Below, piece by piece: positions 18,277 to 26,494 of a DNA stretch of 35,429 nucleotides. The DNA comes from an uncultured Chlorobiaceae bacterium (GTDB lineage Bacteria; Bacteroidota; Chlorobiia; Chlorobiales; Chlorobiaceae): the NCBI GenBank assembly GCA_903994635.1, contig CAJEXQ010000021.1, forward strand, positions 1 to 35,429. The letters run 5' to 3'. Every line of letters starts with the position of its first letter. Within the stretch, counting starts at the first letter, position 1. The position numbers and the translations under genes were made by a program. Under the pieces are notes generated by a model that ran no database searches, was not told the origin of the DNA, and saw only the letters and a list, made by a program, of their open reading frames with translations.

Positions 18277-19242
18277 TTACAGCTTTATTCGTGGATCTGC
18301 CACCGCATAGAGGAGATCGGCAAAAAGGTTACCAAGCACAATCAGGGAACCTGAGATAAAGGTATTGGCGATAATCAGCGGGTAATCCCTTGCAAAAATA
18401 GCCTCAACCGTTACCCTTCCCATACCGGGAAAAGCAAAAATAACCTCAATAAAGAGAGCGCCGCTGAAAATAAAAGGGAGCGAGCTGCCCATAAGGGTAA
18501 TCACCGGAAGAAGGGCGTTGCGGAGGGCGTGCCTGAAAATAACCACCTTTTCCGGCAACCCTTTTGCTCTTGCTGTGCGAATATAGTCCTGGCGGATCAC
18601 TTCGAGCATACTCCCTCTGACATATCGGGCAATACCTGCCGCGCCATTGATGCTGAGCACCGTCACCGGCAAGACAAGATGCCATAAGCGGTCAAAGAAA
18701 AAGCCTGCCGGGCCAAAGCCCTCTGCCCCAATTTCGTTCAGGCCTGAGGCAGGAAAGAGAGGAAACTTAAGGGCAAAAAGAATAATCATCATCAACGCAA
18801 ACCAGAACTCAGGCATCGAATAAAAAAAGAGGGCTGTCACGGTCAGAAATCTGTCAAGAAAAGTGTTCTGCCGGACGGCTGAAACAATGCCGACAAAAAT
18901 ACCAAAGGTAAAATTTGCAACAAGGGTCAGAAGAGCAATGGTCATGGTTATCGGCAAGGCACCGGCAATAACATCGACAACCGGCTGCTGGGCCCGACTG
19001 AAACTGCGGCCAAAATCACCCTGCAGCACACTGGCGAGCCATTTGACATACTGCACGGGCAGAGGATCATTGAGGCCATACTGCGCCCTGATCTGCTCGG
19101 CAACGTTTGGACTTATGCCCGGCTGGATAAAAAAGGCCGCCGGATCGCCCGGCGCAAGCCTGATAACGAAAAAGGTGAGAGTCAAAACCCCAAAAATCAG
19201 CGGTATGGCAATCAACAATCGCCTGAAAATATAAATCAACAT
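18277..19242 (-). CDS. Peptide-type ABC transporter permease, DppB/OppB family
   Basis: 321 residues with the OppB/DppB N-terminal signature (IPLIFGVLTLTFFVIRLAPGDP) and about six membrane helices. The EAA loop is recognisable (YIRTARAKGLPEKVVIFRHA), which contacts the ATPase, and it is followed by LRNALLPVITLMG. It forms half of a heterodimeric channel; the second permease (DppC/OppC) is not next to it. It lies six bases after the binding-protein gene, with AGGA before the ATG. The transporter is presumed to import oligopeptides, but nickel and other family-5 cargoes are possible. An OppF-type ATPase is encoded 14 kb away at 32437-33417. Confidence 0.92.
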   Translation of the reverse strand: MLIYIFRRLLIAIPLIFGVLTLTFFVIRLAPGDPAAFFIQPGISPNVAEQIRAQYGLNDPLPVQYVKWLASVLQGDFGRSFSRAQQPVVDVIAGALPITMTIALLTLVANFTFGIFVGIVSAVRQNTFLDRFLTVTALFFYSMPEFWFALMMIILFALKFPLFPASGLNEIGAEGFGPAGFFFDRLWHLVLPVTVLSINGAAGIARYVRGSMLEVIRQDYIRTARAKGLPEKVVIFRHALRNALLPVITLMGSSLPFIFSGALFIEVIFAFPGMGRVTVEAIFARDYPLIIANTFISGSLIVLGNLFADLLYAVADPRIKL

Positions 19243-19248
19243 AGCGTC

Positions 19249-21024
19249 CTAAAATGCAACATTCGCCGAAGGGCGCAGCCTCCAGTCGTCAATATTATAA
19301 AATGTCCCGGAAATATTAAGCTCTTCACCCTCAATTCTCCTGCTGAATCCCTGGGTCTCCTTCATCCAGTAAAGAAAGGTGATGGGCTGATCCCGATGAA
19401 GAATCTCCTGATACTCAAGCCAGTATGGCCTTGCCCCTGTGGGTTCCATTTTTTGCTTGGCCAGTTCGCAAAGCTGATCAAGCCGTGGATTCTGATAGCC
19501 CGTAAAATTGAAGCGGCTTTTTTTAAGATCTGAACCCCAGACATCAAGCGGGTCTATCTCCAGACCTATCGACCAGCCTGCCATCCACGCATCAAGTTTT
19601 CTCTGCTGAAGATTCTCAAAAAAAACATTGGATTCCTGTACATCAAGCTTGCAGTCGATGCCGATTGAACGAAGGTTTTGCTGGATAATCACACTTGCAT
19701 AGTTTCTTCTGGCATTGCCCGAATTGGTATAGAGCACAAAGCTGAACTTTCTGCCCTGCTTCTGCAGAATTCCGTCCGGGCCTGGCAGCCACCCTTCCGC
19801 TTTGAGCAGTGCTGTTGCCTTCGAGGGATCAAAGGCATGAGGAACAATCCTGTCGTTATAGGCCCATTTCAGGGAGGGTGAAACGTCAGTATTGCAAAGA
19901 ACACCATACTGCTTGAGATAGCCATCAATAATCGCTTCACGATCGATGGCCTGGGTGAGGGCAAGGCGAACCCATGCAGAACCGAACAGGGGGTGAGGCT
20001 TGAGCTTGCCGCTTCTGTGAAGCTCATTCTGGTCGATATTTGACCACCCGACATAGTCGTAGACCCTCAAGCCAACTGTTTTAACATCAATCTCCCTGTT
20101 CGCCTTCAAGAGTGCGGTAAAGTCCTCAGGCTTGATATTTTCAACCACATCTACAGCACCAGTCTGAAGCTGCGTCAACCGCACCGTATAATCGGGCACA
20201 ACCCTGAAGGTAATCAGTGGAATCGTCCCAGGCTTGGGAAGATTGGAGTTCCTGCTTGATGCCAGAACTATCTCCTGCTGCTGCTTCCAGCTTTTCAGGT
20301 GATAGGGGCCCGCACCGAGCGGTTCAATGTTGAGGGGAGAGTGACGGAACTCATCAGGCTTGACATTTTTCCACTGGTGAGCAGGAAGAGGAGTCAGTGA
20401 TGTATGAAAAAGGGCCAGATGTTCGGGAACCGGCTTATAAAACCTGAAGACCAGCGTTCTGTCATCAGGCGTCTCAATGGCCTTGTCAAAATCAACATTG
20501 CCCTTGTCGGCACCAACCAGCTCGGCAAGATACTGCTGACGGGCGCTGGCAATAACGGGATTGCCATACAACTTGTAGGTAAACTTGAAATCGCCCGATA
20601 CAACCGGCTTTCCATCGTTCCAGAAAGCATCACTTCTCAGGATATAGGTGATGGATTTATGATCTGCCGACATACTCCAGCTCCTTGCAATAGCGCCTTT
20701 CGCTGTTTTTTTCGCCTGACCCGGAGTTATCTCCCTTAACTTTTTTTCAAGAGCCATGTAATTCAGAAGCCCTGTTTCGGTATCAAACTCACTCTGCAAA
20801 AGGGACGGATAGATAAGACCGATTATGTTCCCAGAGGTGACGGTGCTCCCGAGAACAGGATTAAGATAATCAGCATCGCCGAGCATGGCGATAACCAAAG
20901 TGGAATCCATTGCGGCTCCTTTGCCTGCCTTTCCTCCGTTATGCCTGTTGCAAGAATAGAGCAGCAGCAGTGCGATTAACAGGCTGCCCACGAGCCCGGA
21001 TGTTGCGAAAGTCCTCTTAATCAT
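19249..21024 (-). CDS. Family 5 extracellular solute-binding lipoprotein (peptide type)
   Basis: 591 residues from the ATG at 21024, which overlaps the hprK stop (the GTG one codon earlier is less likely). An N-terminal hydrophobic helix ends in LLLLYSC, a slightly non-canonical lipobox, so the protein is probably a lipoprotein. The SBP_bac_5 fold is clear: GDADYLNPVLGSTVTSG, DAFWNDGKPVVSGDFKFTYK, ALTQAIDREAIIDGYL and LVIYTNSGN-like blocks. Such proteins capture oligopeptides or related ligands for an ABC importer. The permease gene follows after six bases. Cargo cannot be read from sequence. Confidence 0.9.
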   Translation of the reverse strand: MIKRTFATSGLVGSLLIALLLLYSCNRHNGGKAGKGAAMDSTLVIAMLGDADYLNPVLGSTVTSGNIIGLIYPSLLQSEFDTETGLLNYMALEKKLREITPGQAKKTAKGAIARSWSMSADHKSITYILRSDAFWNDGKPVVSGDFKFTYKLYGNPVIASARQQYLAELVGADKGNVDFDKAIETPDDRTLVFRFYKPVPEHLALFHTSLTPLPAHQWKNVKPDEFRHSPLNIEPLGAGPYHLKSWKQQQEIVLASSRNSNLPKPGTIPLITFRVVPDYTVRLTQLQTGAVDVVENIKPEDFTALLKANREIDVKTVGLRVYDYVGWSNIDQNELHRSGKLKPHPLFGSAWVRLALTQAIDREAIIDGYLKQYGVLCNTDVSPSLKWAYNDRIVPHAFDPSKATALLKAEGWLPGPDGILQKQGRKFSFVLYTNSGNARRNYASVIIQQNLRSIGIDCKLDVQESNVFFENLQQRKLDAWMAGWSIGLEIDPLDVWGSDLKKSRFNFTGYQNPRLDQLCELAKQKMEPTGARPYWLEYQEILHRDQPITFLYWMKETQGFSRRIEGEELNISGTFYNIDDWRLRPSANVAF

Positions 21025-22012
21025 CACTATCCTCCGCTGTTTTGTCGCTGTTGATCACAAGGTTTATCCTGTCGGTCAGCGCCTCGGCTGCGACATAATT
21101 CGAGTAACGTTTTAACAGGAAATTGAGAGCAACGACTTCAATAATAACAGTAATATTTTTACCCGGAAATATTGGTAATTCTACCAGAGGAACATCAACG
21201 CCAAGAATCTTTATGGTTTTGGTATCCAGCCCAAGCCTTTCATAAGCGATCTCCTTGTTCCATTCAAGCAATTCAACAACAACCTGTACCTCCTTGACAT
21301 CACGAATTGCCCTGATTCCGAAATTCGCCTTCACATCAACCACGCCAAGACCACGAATTTCCATAAAATGGTCAATAATATTATTCCTTCTGGCTCTGAG
21401 TGTCATCGAGTCACCTTTCCGGTGAATAATCACGACATCGTCCGCCACAAGACCATGACCCCTCTCAATAAGGTCAAGCGCAATCTCGGATTTCCCGAGA
21501 CCACTCTTGCCAGCAACCAAAACGCCGACACCGTACACATCGACCATTGAGCCATGGTACTGCTGGTAAAGCGAAAACTGGTCATCAAGAAATCCGGTAA
21601 CAGTGTAGATGGTTTTCGTGGAAGAGCACCTGGTGGAATAAACCGGAACACCCGCCTTGGTGGCCATTTCGAGAAGAACTGGCGAAAGTTTGTTATTGCT
21701 GGTCAGTATAATGCAGGGCATCTTGAATCGCACAAGATTTTGAAACACCAGATTCCTCTCCTGCTCCTCAAGGTGATTCAAAAACCTTGTCTCCGTATTT
21801 CCGAGAATCTGAACCCGTTTGTAGGTAAAAAGATTGGTAAAGCCTGCGAGAGCAAGCCCTGGTCGATGAAGATCACGCTCAAAAATCCGCCGTTTCTGTT
21901 CATCAACCTCGTTCAGACGGCGCAACTTGATCTCGTACTTCTTGCAGATAGTGTTAAAAAAATAGGCGACCGTTATTGATCGCTTCTTTAATCCTTTTTG
22001 TTCCAGATTCAT
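21017..22012 (-). CDS. hprK: HPr kinase/phosphorylase
   Basis: 331 residues. The N-terminal domain is followed by the P-loop AGKSGLGKSE (Gly168-Ser175) and the HprK signature MEIRGLGVVDVKANFG. LVADD at 188-192 supplies the catalytic acidic residues. In Gram-positive bacteria it phosphorylates HPr of the sugar phosphotransferase system at a serine. Here no HPr, enzyme I or PTS gene is near; instead it lies between hpf and a peptide-transport gene. Its true substrate in green sulfur bacteria is uncertain. No good ribosome site precedes the ATG at 22012. A terminator stands between it and hpf, so expression may be partly uncoupled from the upstream genes. It overlaps the binding-protein gene by eight bases. 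Confidence 0.93.
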   Translation of the reverse strand: MNLEQKGLKKRSITVAYFFNTICKKYEIKLRRLNEVDEQKRRIFERDLHRPGLALAGFTNLFTYKRVQILGNTETRFLNHLEEQERNLVFQNLVRFKMPCIILTSNNKLSPVLLEMATKAGVPVYSTRCSSTKTIYTVTGFLDDQFSLYQQYHGSMVDVYGVGVLVAGKSGLGKSEIALDLIERGHGLVADDVVIIHRKGDSMTLRARRNNIIDHFMEIRGLGVVDVKANFGIRAIRDVKEVQVVVELLEWNKEIAYERLGLDTKTIKILGVDVPLVELPIFPGKNITVIIEVVALNFLLKRYSNYVAAEALTDRINLVINSDKTAEDSDD

Positions 22013-22045
22013 GGCTTAAGGAATCAATCTGTTTAAAAACATAAG

Positions 22046-22080
22046 AAAAAGCTGCGGAGCGTTACTCATTCGCCCCGCAG
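22046..22080 (-). terminator. Rho-independent terminator between hpf and hprK
   Basis: On the minus strand a ten-base GC-rich stem (22080-22071 with 22061-22052, one G-T pair) is followed at once by TTTTT (22050-22046). It lies ten bases after the hpf stop and 34 bases before the hprK start, so it should end or attenuate the upstream transcript. Confidence 0.75.
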
Positions 22081-22089
22081 AAACTCTCA

Positions 22090-22419
22090 TCATGCAACTA
22101 TTGCACTCTTCTCCTTATGCCTTAAAAGCTGGCGGCTCAACGCATCAATACAGGTGTCGATGGCAGACTCATAAGCAGTCCCTGCCTCTTTTGCAACAAA
22201 AACATTCTGCGGCACATGTACCGTTATCTCAGCAAGCTTGTTTTTTTCAAAGTCATTTTTCTGATGATCAAGAATAACATGACAACTGATAAGAGCCGGA
22301 AACACTCTCGCCAAAATGAGCACTGCGTTGCGGGCATACTCCTCGATATTGTTGTGATTACTGGAGTGCCGTAAAGTAACTGTAACATTGAATGCGTCAT
22401 TGACGACTACTTTTGTCAT
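22090..22419 (-). CDS. hpf: Short ribosome hibernation promoting factor (HPF/RaiA/YfiA family)
   Basis: 109 residues of the sigma-54-modulation/HPF fold with beta-alpha-beta-beta-beta-alpha order (IEEYARNAVLILARVFPAL; KLAEITVHVPQNVFVAKEA; YESAIDTCIDALSRQLLRHK). The long-type C-terminal dimerisation domain is absent, so this is the short form. It would bind the 30S decoding region and silence ribosomes in starvation or darkness. A strong GGAGG lies five bases before the ATG (22425-22429), the best ribosome site in this gene row. It lies 77 bases after xer and ends at a terminator. Confidence 0.9.
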   Translation of the reverse strand: MTKVVVNDAFNVTVTLRHSSNHNNIEEYARNAVLILARVFPALISCHVILDHQKNDFEKNKLAEITVHVPQNVFVAKEAGTAYESAIDTCIDALSRQLLRHKEKSAIVA

Positions 22420-22496
22420 AATAACCTCCGTTTGAATATGGTGAACCTAATGAATGAACAACAGCCCGGCAAAAGGAATAACCGGAGCCCACAAAA

Positions 22497-23507
22497 CTAT
22501 GCGTTGGGATGCGCCCTGAGGTAAACCTCCTTCAAGCGATCAAAGGTAACATGAGTATATATTTCGGTCGTCGAGAGATTGCTATGCCCAAGCATCTCAC
22601 TGACACTCTTAAGATCTGCCCCACTGTTCAGCAGGTGCGTGGCAAACGAATGGCGCAGCAGATGTGGATTTTTCTTTTTCTGTTCAGTAACCGATGCAAG
22701 ATACTTTCCGGTCAATCGTTGGACAAGCATGGGATAAAGCTTTTTGCCCCTTTTGGTTACAAAAACATACAACGGCACAACCCCCCGACCTGCCTCACTC
22801 ATTCTAAAGAAGTTTCTCCTGACTTCAAAATATTTATTGAGTGCGTCAGTGGTTGATTGCCCGACAGGAACAATTCTCTGCTTCCTCCCTTTTCCGGTCA
22901 ATTTGACGTATCCACCCACAAGATCAAGGTTTTCTATGGTCAATCCGATCAATTCTGAAAGACGAAGTCCGCTGCCGTAGAGCAGTTCCAGAATGCTCCT
23001 GTCGCGCTCACGAACAAACGATTCTTCAAGGATATTTTTTTTCGGCGTTTGAAGCTCCGCTAAACTGGCAGGAAGAAGCTCATTAAAAAGTTTTTCTGTC
23101 TGCCGCTCAGTTAAAAAACCGGGGACACGCTGCGGATACTTTGGCGTGACGATGGTGGAAAAAAGAGATCGCTTTATATACCCGGTTTCCTGCATGTATC
23201 GGTAAAAGCTTTTCAGAGCCGCAAGTTTTCTGGCAATCGATCTCTGCTGAACTCCCCGTTGAATCAGGGAACCCATAAACTGGCGTACATCAAGGGGCGT
23301 TACCTGCTCCGGATCAAAAACACTCAAATCGGCAAGATCGAGATGCTGCAAGAGAAAGGAGAAAAACTGGGTAATATCAGTTCTGTAGGCAATAACCGTA
23401 TTCTGCGATAAATTCTTGCGGCTCCTGAGCGCACCAAGAAAATCGCTGACAGGAAGTGAGCCTTTACTAAACATTGCTGATAATGGGTATTCGGGAGAGT
23501 TCTTCAT
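22497..23507 (-). CDS. Tyrosine recombinase, XerC/XerD family
   Basis: About 336 residues from the ATG at 23507, which overlaps the stop of the preceding gene as ATGA. The N-terminal SAM-like DNA-binding domain ([20 protein letters not shown]) is followed by the catalytic core with all active residues: Arg in GSGLRLSEL, Lys in [20 protein letters not shown], His in [14 protein letters not shown] and its tyrosine. XerC/XerD resolve chromosome dimers at dif before division. Full length, lack of neighbouring att sites and housekeeping surroundings argue against a mobile-element integrase. Whether this is the XerC or XerD paralogue cannot be decided by eye. Confidence 0.92.
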   Translation of the reverse strand: MKNSPEYPLSAMFSKGSLPVSDFLGALRSRKNLSQNTVIAYRTDITQFFSFLLQHLDLADLSVFDPEQVTPLDVRQFMGSLIQRGVQQRSIARKLAALKSFYRYMQETGYIKRSLFSTIVTPKYPQRVPGFLTERQTEKLFNELLPASLAELQTPKKNILEESFVRERDRSILELLYGSGLRLSELIGLTIENLDLVGGYVKLTGKGRKQRIVPVGQSTTDALNKYFEVRRNFFRMSEAGRGVVPLYVFVTKRGKKLYPMLVQRLTGKYLASVTEQKKKNPHLLRHSFATHLLNSGADLKSVSEMLGHSNLSTTEIYTHVTFDRLKEVYLRAHPNA

Positions 23508-24364
23508 GAGATCGCCACGCAAACCAGTTCCTCTCTCTCCCTGAGGTAATACAAATTATCACCATGGATCAAAAAATTGTTCAGGGAGGGTTTGTCAACA
23601 CTCTCTTCCATACCATCAGCATAAAGCAGACAACCAGACTGCCACACCTTCAGAGAAGAGCGCCAGAGGCCGGTCAACTGAAGCTGTTCATGCAATGCTG
23701 CAACCGTCACTGTACCATGAACGATATATTCACAACGGCATGTTTCGGAGATACCAACACTCTGCAATGCTCGATGCGCCTCAACCATATCATCCGCTAC
23801 AACCTCAGGCAGAATAATCTGCTGCCGAACCTCTTCAGGCACAGCCTTCTCCCTGATAGCATTAGCCTGAGCACTGTCAAGAGCAGAATGGCTGATATCA
23901 ACTCCTGAGGACGGGTCAACAAGCCAAAACTGCCGCTCGGGAAATCCGCCAAAAATGGAAGTTTGACAAACGAGAAACTCATCATCAAGTTTGGCAACAA
24001 AGCCAATATCTGACCGCGACCACACCACCCTCCCTGCCCTGAAATCGACAGCCCATATCCCCTGATGCTCCGGAGTGAGCGGCTGAGAGGCGTAACAATA
24101 GGCAAGTTCCCTGCGGGTGGTTTCAAGCCCGGTAAACCAGCCTTCACCGAGAGGAAGAGAATGCTTGTCCATCAACAGAAAATCATCTGAAAACAGACGA
24201 CCCGTTGCCGTTTCAATACCAAAAAACAGCGCCCGCCTCTTTGCCGCAAAACGCTTCTGCCCGATAAGGTCGCCTGTTTCGGTAAACATCAGTTGCCAAA
24301 CAATTGCACCACGGCCAGCATCATACCGCCAGCGCACAGCAAGCGGCTCTGCGTTATGCTTCAT
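23504..24364 (-). CDS. Conserved protein of unknown function, DUF4905-like
   Basis: 286 residues with no signal peptide or membrane helix. The sequence is rich in short beta-strands with W/F-containing turns ([57 protein letters not shown]), in the manner of a beta-propeller-like fold. It overlaps both neighbours by four bases (ATGA), the methyltransferase before it and xer after it, so the three are translated together. I recall the uncharacterised DUF4905 family for Chlorobi proteins of this shape, but I cannot confirm it here. No catalytic motif is seen. Confidence 0.7.
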   Translation of the reverse strand: MKHNAEPLAVRWRYDAGRGAIVWQLMFTETGDLIGQKRFAAKRRALFFGIETATGRLFSDDFLLMDKHSLPLGEGWFTGLETTRRELAYCYASQPLTPEHQGIWAVDFRAGRVVWSRSDIGFVAKLDDEFLVCQTSIFGGFPERQFWLVDPSSGVDISHSALDSAQANAIREKAVPEEVRQQIILPEVVADDMVEAHRALQSVGISETCRCEYIVHGTVTVAALHEQLQLTGLWRSSLKVWQSGCLLYADGMEESVDKPSLNNFLIHGDNLYYLREREELVCVAIS

Positions 24365-25059
24365 TTTCGCATTAATTTATAGATATTCACTGACACCGGC
24401 TTTGAACCACCCGCATACTTTTTGGGAAAAGAGGTTATCGAGAAATTGTTTTCTGCTGCCAACTCAAGAAACTGTTCCGCCATTTTCCTCCGTGGATCAG
24501 CGATGTATGCAGCACCCTCCGGCTTAAGCAGTTTATCGATTGCCGTAACAATCGGAAGCAGGTTCACCCTTTCGTACAACACATCAGCCGCAAAGAGCAG
24601 GTCAAACTGTTCACGGCACTGCACCATTCGCCAGTCGAGCCTCTCATAATCAAGGGAGGCCCTGTTTTTCAGGCTATTGTACCGGGCGAAACGAAGTGCT
24701 TCAAGAGAGTAGTCTGTAGCCAGAACACTGGCACCTTTCCTGGCAGCAACAACCGAGGCCATGCCGACGCCAGCGCCTATCTCAATGACGCGCAACCCCT
24801 CCAGCGGGAGTTCATCAGCAATAAAAGAGGAGAGCGTTATCGCCGAAGGCCATATCTCCGCCCAATAGGGCATCTGCTCATCCTTGATAAACTCTTCAGG
24901 CGATATACGATCAAGAAGCGCATAACTGTCGAGCACACTCAAAAAGCTGAAGGAGTGCCCGCCAAAAGTATAGGAGGCTTCAGCAAGATCATACTCTGCA
25001 GCCAATGCGTTATAAAGAAGCTGGAGCTCAGAATTCTCGTTTTCGCGGAATACCAGCAT
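24361..25059 (-). CDS. Class I SAM-dependent methyltransferase, lysine/nicotinamide MTase-like
   Basis: 232 residues from the ATG at 25059; a GTG at 25089 would add ten residues and cannot be excluded. The Rossmann SAM-binding motif is VIEIGAGVGMASVVAA, followed by VLATDYSLEALRFARYNS, DLLFAADVLYE in the catalytic region and LLKPEGAAYIADPRR. The preceding MPYWAEIWPSAITLSSFI is typical of the METTL21/nicotinamide-N-methyltransferase-like branch, whose bacterial members often methylate proteins. The substrate is unknown. It is the first gene of the nine-gene row and overlaps the DUF4905-like gene by four bases, which suggests a protein complex or a shared target. Confidence 0.87.
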   Translation of the reverse strand: MLVFRENENSELQLLYNALAAEYDLAEASYTFGGHSFSFLSVLDSYALLDRISPEEFIKDEQMPYWAEIWPSAITLSSFIADELPLEGLRVIEIGAGVGMASVVAARKGASVLATDYSLEALRFARYNSLKNRASLDYERLDWRMVQCREQFDLLFAADVLYERVNLLPIVTAIDKLLKPEGAAYIADPRRKMAEQFLELAAENNFSITSFPKKYAGGSKPVSVNIYKLMRK

Positions 25060-25189
25060 AATTGCAAACTGTTTACTTCGAGGAGCCACAAATCAAAAGC
25101 CGATCTAATTTACCGAAAAATCGCCATGGATTTCTATTTTGAACCAATAAAACCGGCCATTTCCCTGAAACACTCAACCTCAACACCCG

Positions 25190-25540
25190 ATGAAAAAAGA
25201 GATACTTGAACTTTTCGACAATAGCTACCCTGACCGGGAGTACACCATTGAAATCGTCAACCCCGAGTTTACATCCGTCTGCCCGATAACCGGGCTGCCA
25301 GACTTTGGTACCATTACCATTCGCTACGTACCCGCTAAAAGCTGTGTTGAACTGAAGTCGCTGAAATATTATTTTCTTGAATTCCGCAATGCTGGCATTT
25401 TTTACGAAAACATTACCAACAGAATTCTTGATGACCTTGTAGACCTTCTTAAACCACGATCGATGACTGTGATAACAGAATGGAAGGCAAGAGGTGGAAT
25501 TACAGAAACCGTTACGGTTAGCTATAGTGCCAAAGCATGA
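25190..25540 (+). CDS. queF: NADPH-dependent 7-cyano-7-deazaguanine reductase (short QueF)
   Basis: 116 residues of the unimodular QueF type. Cys31 in TSVCPITGLPDFG forms the thioimide with the nitrile substrate, Asp38 assists, and ELKSLKYY (54-61) is the family signature. Glu73 lies in the segment FYENITNRIL, where many QueFs have FHE; the His is replaced by Tyr here. The enzyme reduces preQ0 to preQ1 for queuosine in tRNA. Its start lies 130 bases from the divergent methyltransferase. No preQ1 riboswitch is evident upstream. It ends at a terminator shared with pscC. Confidence 0.95.
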   Translation: MKKEILELFDNSYPDREYTIEIVNPEFTSVCPITGLPDFGTITIRYVPAKSCVELKSLKYYFLEFRNAGIFYENITNRILDDLVDLLKPRSMTVITEWKARGGITETVTVSYSAKA

Positions 25541-25550
25541 AGCTGCAATA

Positions 25551-25583
25551 AAAAAACCTCAGGTGAAAGTCTGAGGCTTTTTT
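25551..25583. terminator. Bidirectional terminator between queF and pscC
   Basis: CCTCAG (25557-25562) pairs with CTGAGG (25571-25576) around an eight-base loop. A T run follows on the plus strand (25578-25583) and an A run precedes it (25551-25556), which is a T run on the minus strand. It suits both convergent genes. Confidence 0.85.
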
Positions 25584-25619
25584 AAAACAATATTTTCAGG
25601 AGAACCGTTTTACCGTTAA

Positions 25620-26270
25620 TCAGTATTTGCCAAGCCCCTCGTTCAGATAGATCATGATGGTCTTACTCTCTTCAACCGATATACCTGATCCGGCCACCGA
25701 CTGCATACGAGCAACAATGACATCAATCTTGCCGGTTTTCTTGTACTTGGTTTTAAATGCATCCATCGTCGACCCCTGTGTATGGCAGGCGTTACACTTG
25801 GCCGTAAAAAGTGACTTTGCTCCGTTGAAATCGAAACCTGCGGGTGCCACAGGAACGTTTGCGGATAAAACCGGTTTCTCAAGATACGCCGTCAGCTCAT
25901 CCACAGAGCGAATGTATTCACCATTCACCGTCGTCGTACGACCGGTAGTTGACATCAATATCCCGGAAGGCCTGAACCAAAGGGAAGCAAACATGACAGC
26001 AACGATCGCTATAATGCTGAGCGGAAAACTTAAAAACCACTTGGAACTGATTCTGGAGGACATTTTACCAAGTCCCATAATAACAGCCGAGGCAAAAAGA
26101 ATCAGGCTAATCCACCCTGCAAAGGAGCTTAATGGTGCTAGATACGGTGACAAAGTCTCCGCCGGTAATTTATACCCGGTTAAAAACGACAACCCGAAAA
26201 AAAATGACCCCATCAAGAGTGCCCCGCCTCCGGCCAATGCAAGAAGCTTACCATTTGATTTGTTGTCCAT
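25620..26270 (-). CDS. pscC: Photosynthetic reaction centre cytochrome c (cytochrome cz, PscC)
   Basis: 216 residues. Three membrane helices lie at about 8-32, 47-67 and 79-99, followed by a periplasmic class I cytochrome c domain with CNACH at 159-163 and a likely axial Met189. The helix order, the motif GKWFL-like SKWFLSFPLSI, and RTTTVNGEYIR, CHT and KYKKTG match PscC as I know it from green sulfur bacteria. PscC donates electrons to P840 of the homodimeric type-I reaction centre. The gene is monocistronic, with a promoter candidate upstream and a shared terminator downstream. It is the main taxonomic marker in the window. Confidence 0.92.
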   Translation of the reverse strand: MDNKSNGKLLALAGGGALLMGSFFFGLSFLTGYKLPAETLSPYLAPLSSFAGWISLILFASAVIMGLGKMSSRISSKWFLSFPLSIIAIVAVMFASLWFRPSGILMSTTGRTTTVNGEYIRSVDELTAYLEKPVLSANVPVAPAGFDFNGAKSLFTAKCNACHTQGSTMDAFKTKYKKTGKIDVIVARMQSVAGSGISVEESKTIMIYLNEGLGKY

Positions 26271-26319
26271 GTCAGGTAATGAATTTAGGTGTTAGTGGCT
26301 TACCCAAAAATTATGAAGA

Positions 26320-26348
26320 AAGATAAGCATAAATAGTAAAGCCGACAA
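26320..26348 (-). promoter_or_regulatory. Promoter candidate for pscC
   Basis: On the minus strand TTGTCG (26348-26343) and TATCTT (26325-26320) are 17 bases apart. The start would lie near 26313, giving a leader of about 43 bases. A small palindrome (CGATT-ATA-AATCG, 26370-26382) lies just upstream of the -35 box. The rest of the 224-base gap up to ppc is AT-rich with no gene. Confidence 0.35.
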
Positions 26349-26494
26349 ACAGAAAGCTGAAAAAGGTTGCGATTATAAATCGGAATCGGCAAAATCGCCC
26401 GAAATCACAACAATAAAAGAGCAGTTGTAACTTCCCTGATTTTTTAGAATACTGGAAAAAATTACGAAATCACAAAAAAAACTCTTGTTTACCT

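Noticed and set aside
22497..23507. Tyrosine recombinase as integrase of a genomic island or phage
   Set aside because: Its size and motifs fit XerC/XerD, it is translationally coupled to chromosomal genes, and no tRNA, att repeat or phage gene is near.
25654..26295. Open frame of about 213 codons antisense to pscC
   Set aside because: The minus strand encodes CNACH and three membrane helices of PscC; the opposite frame has no recognisable feature.
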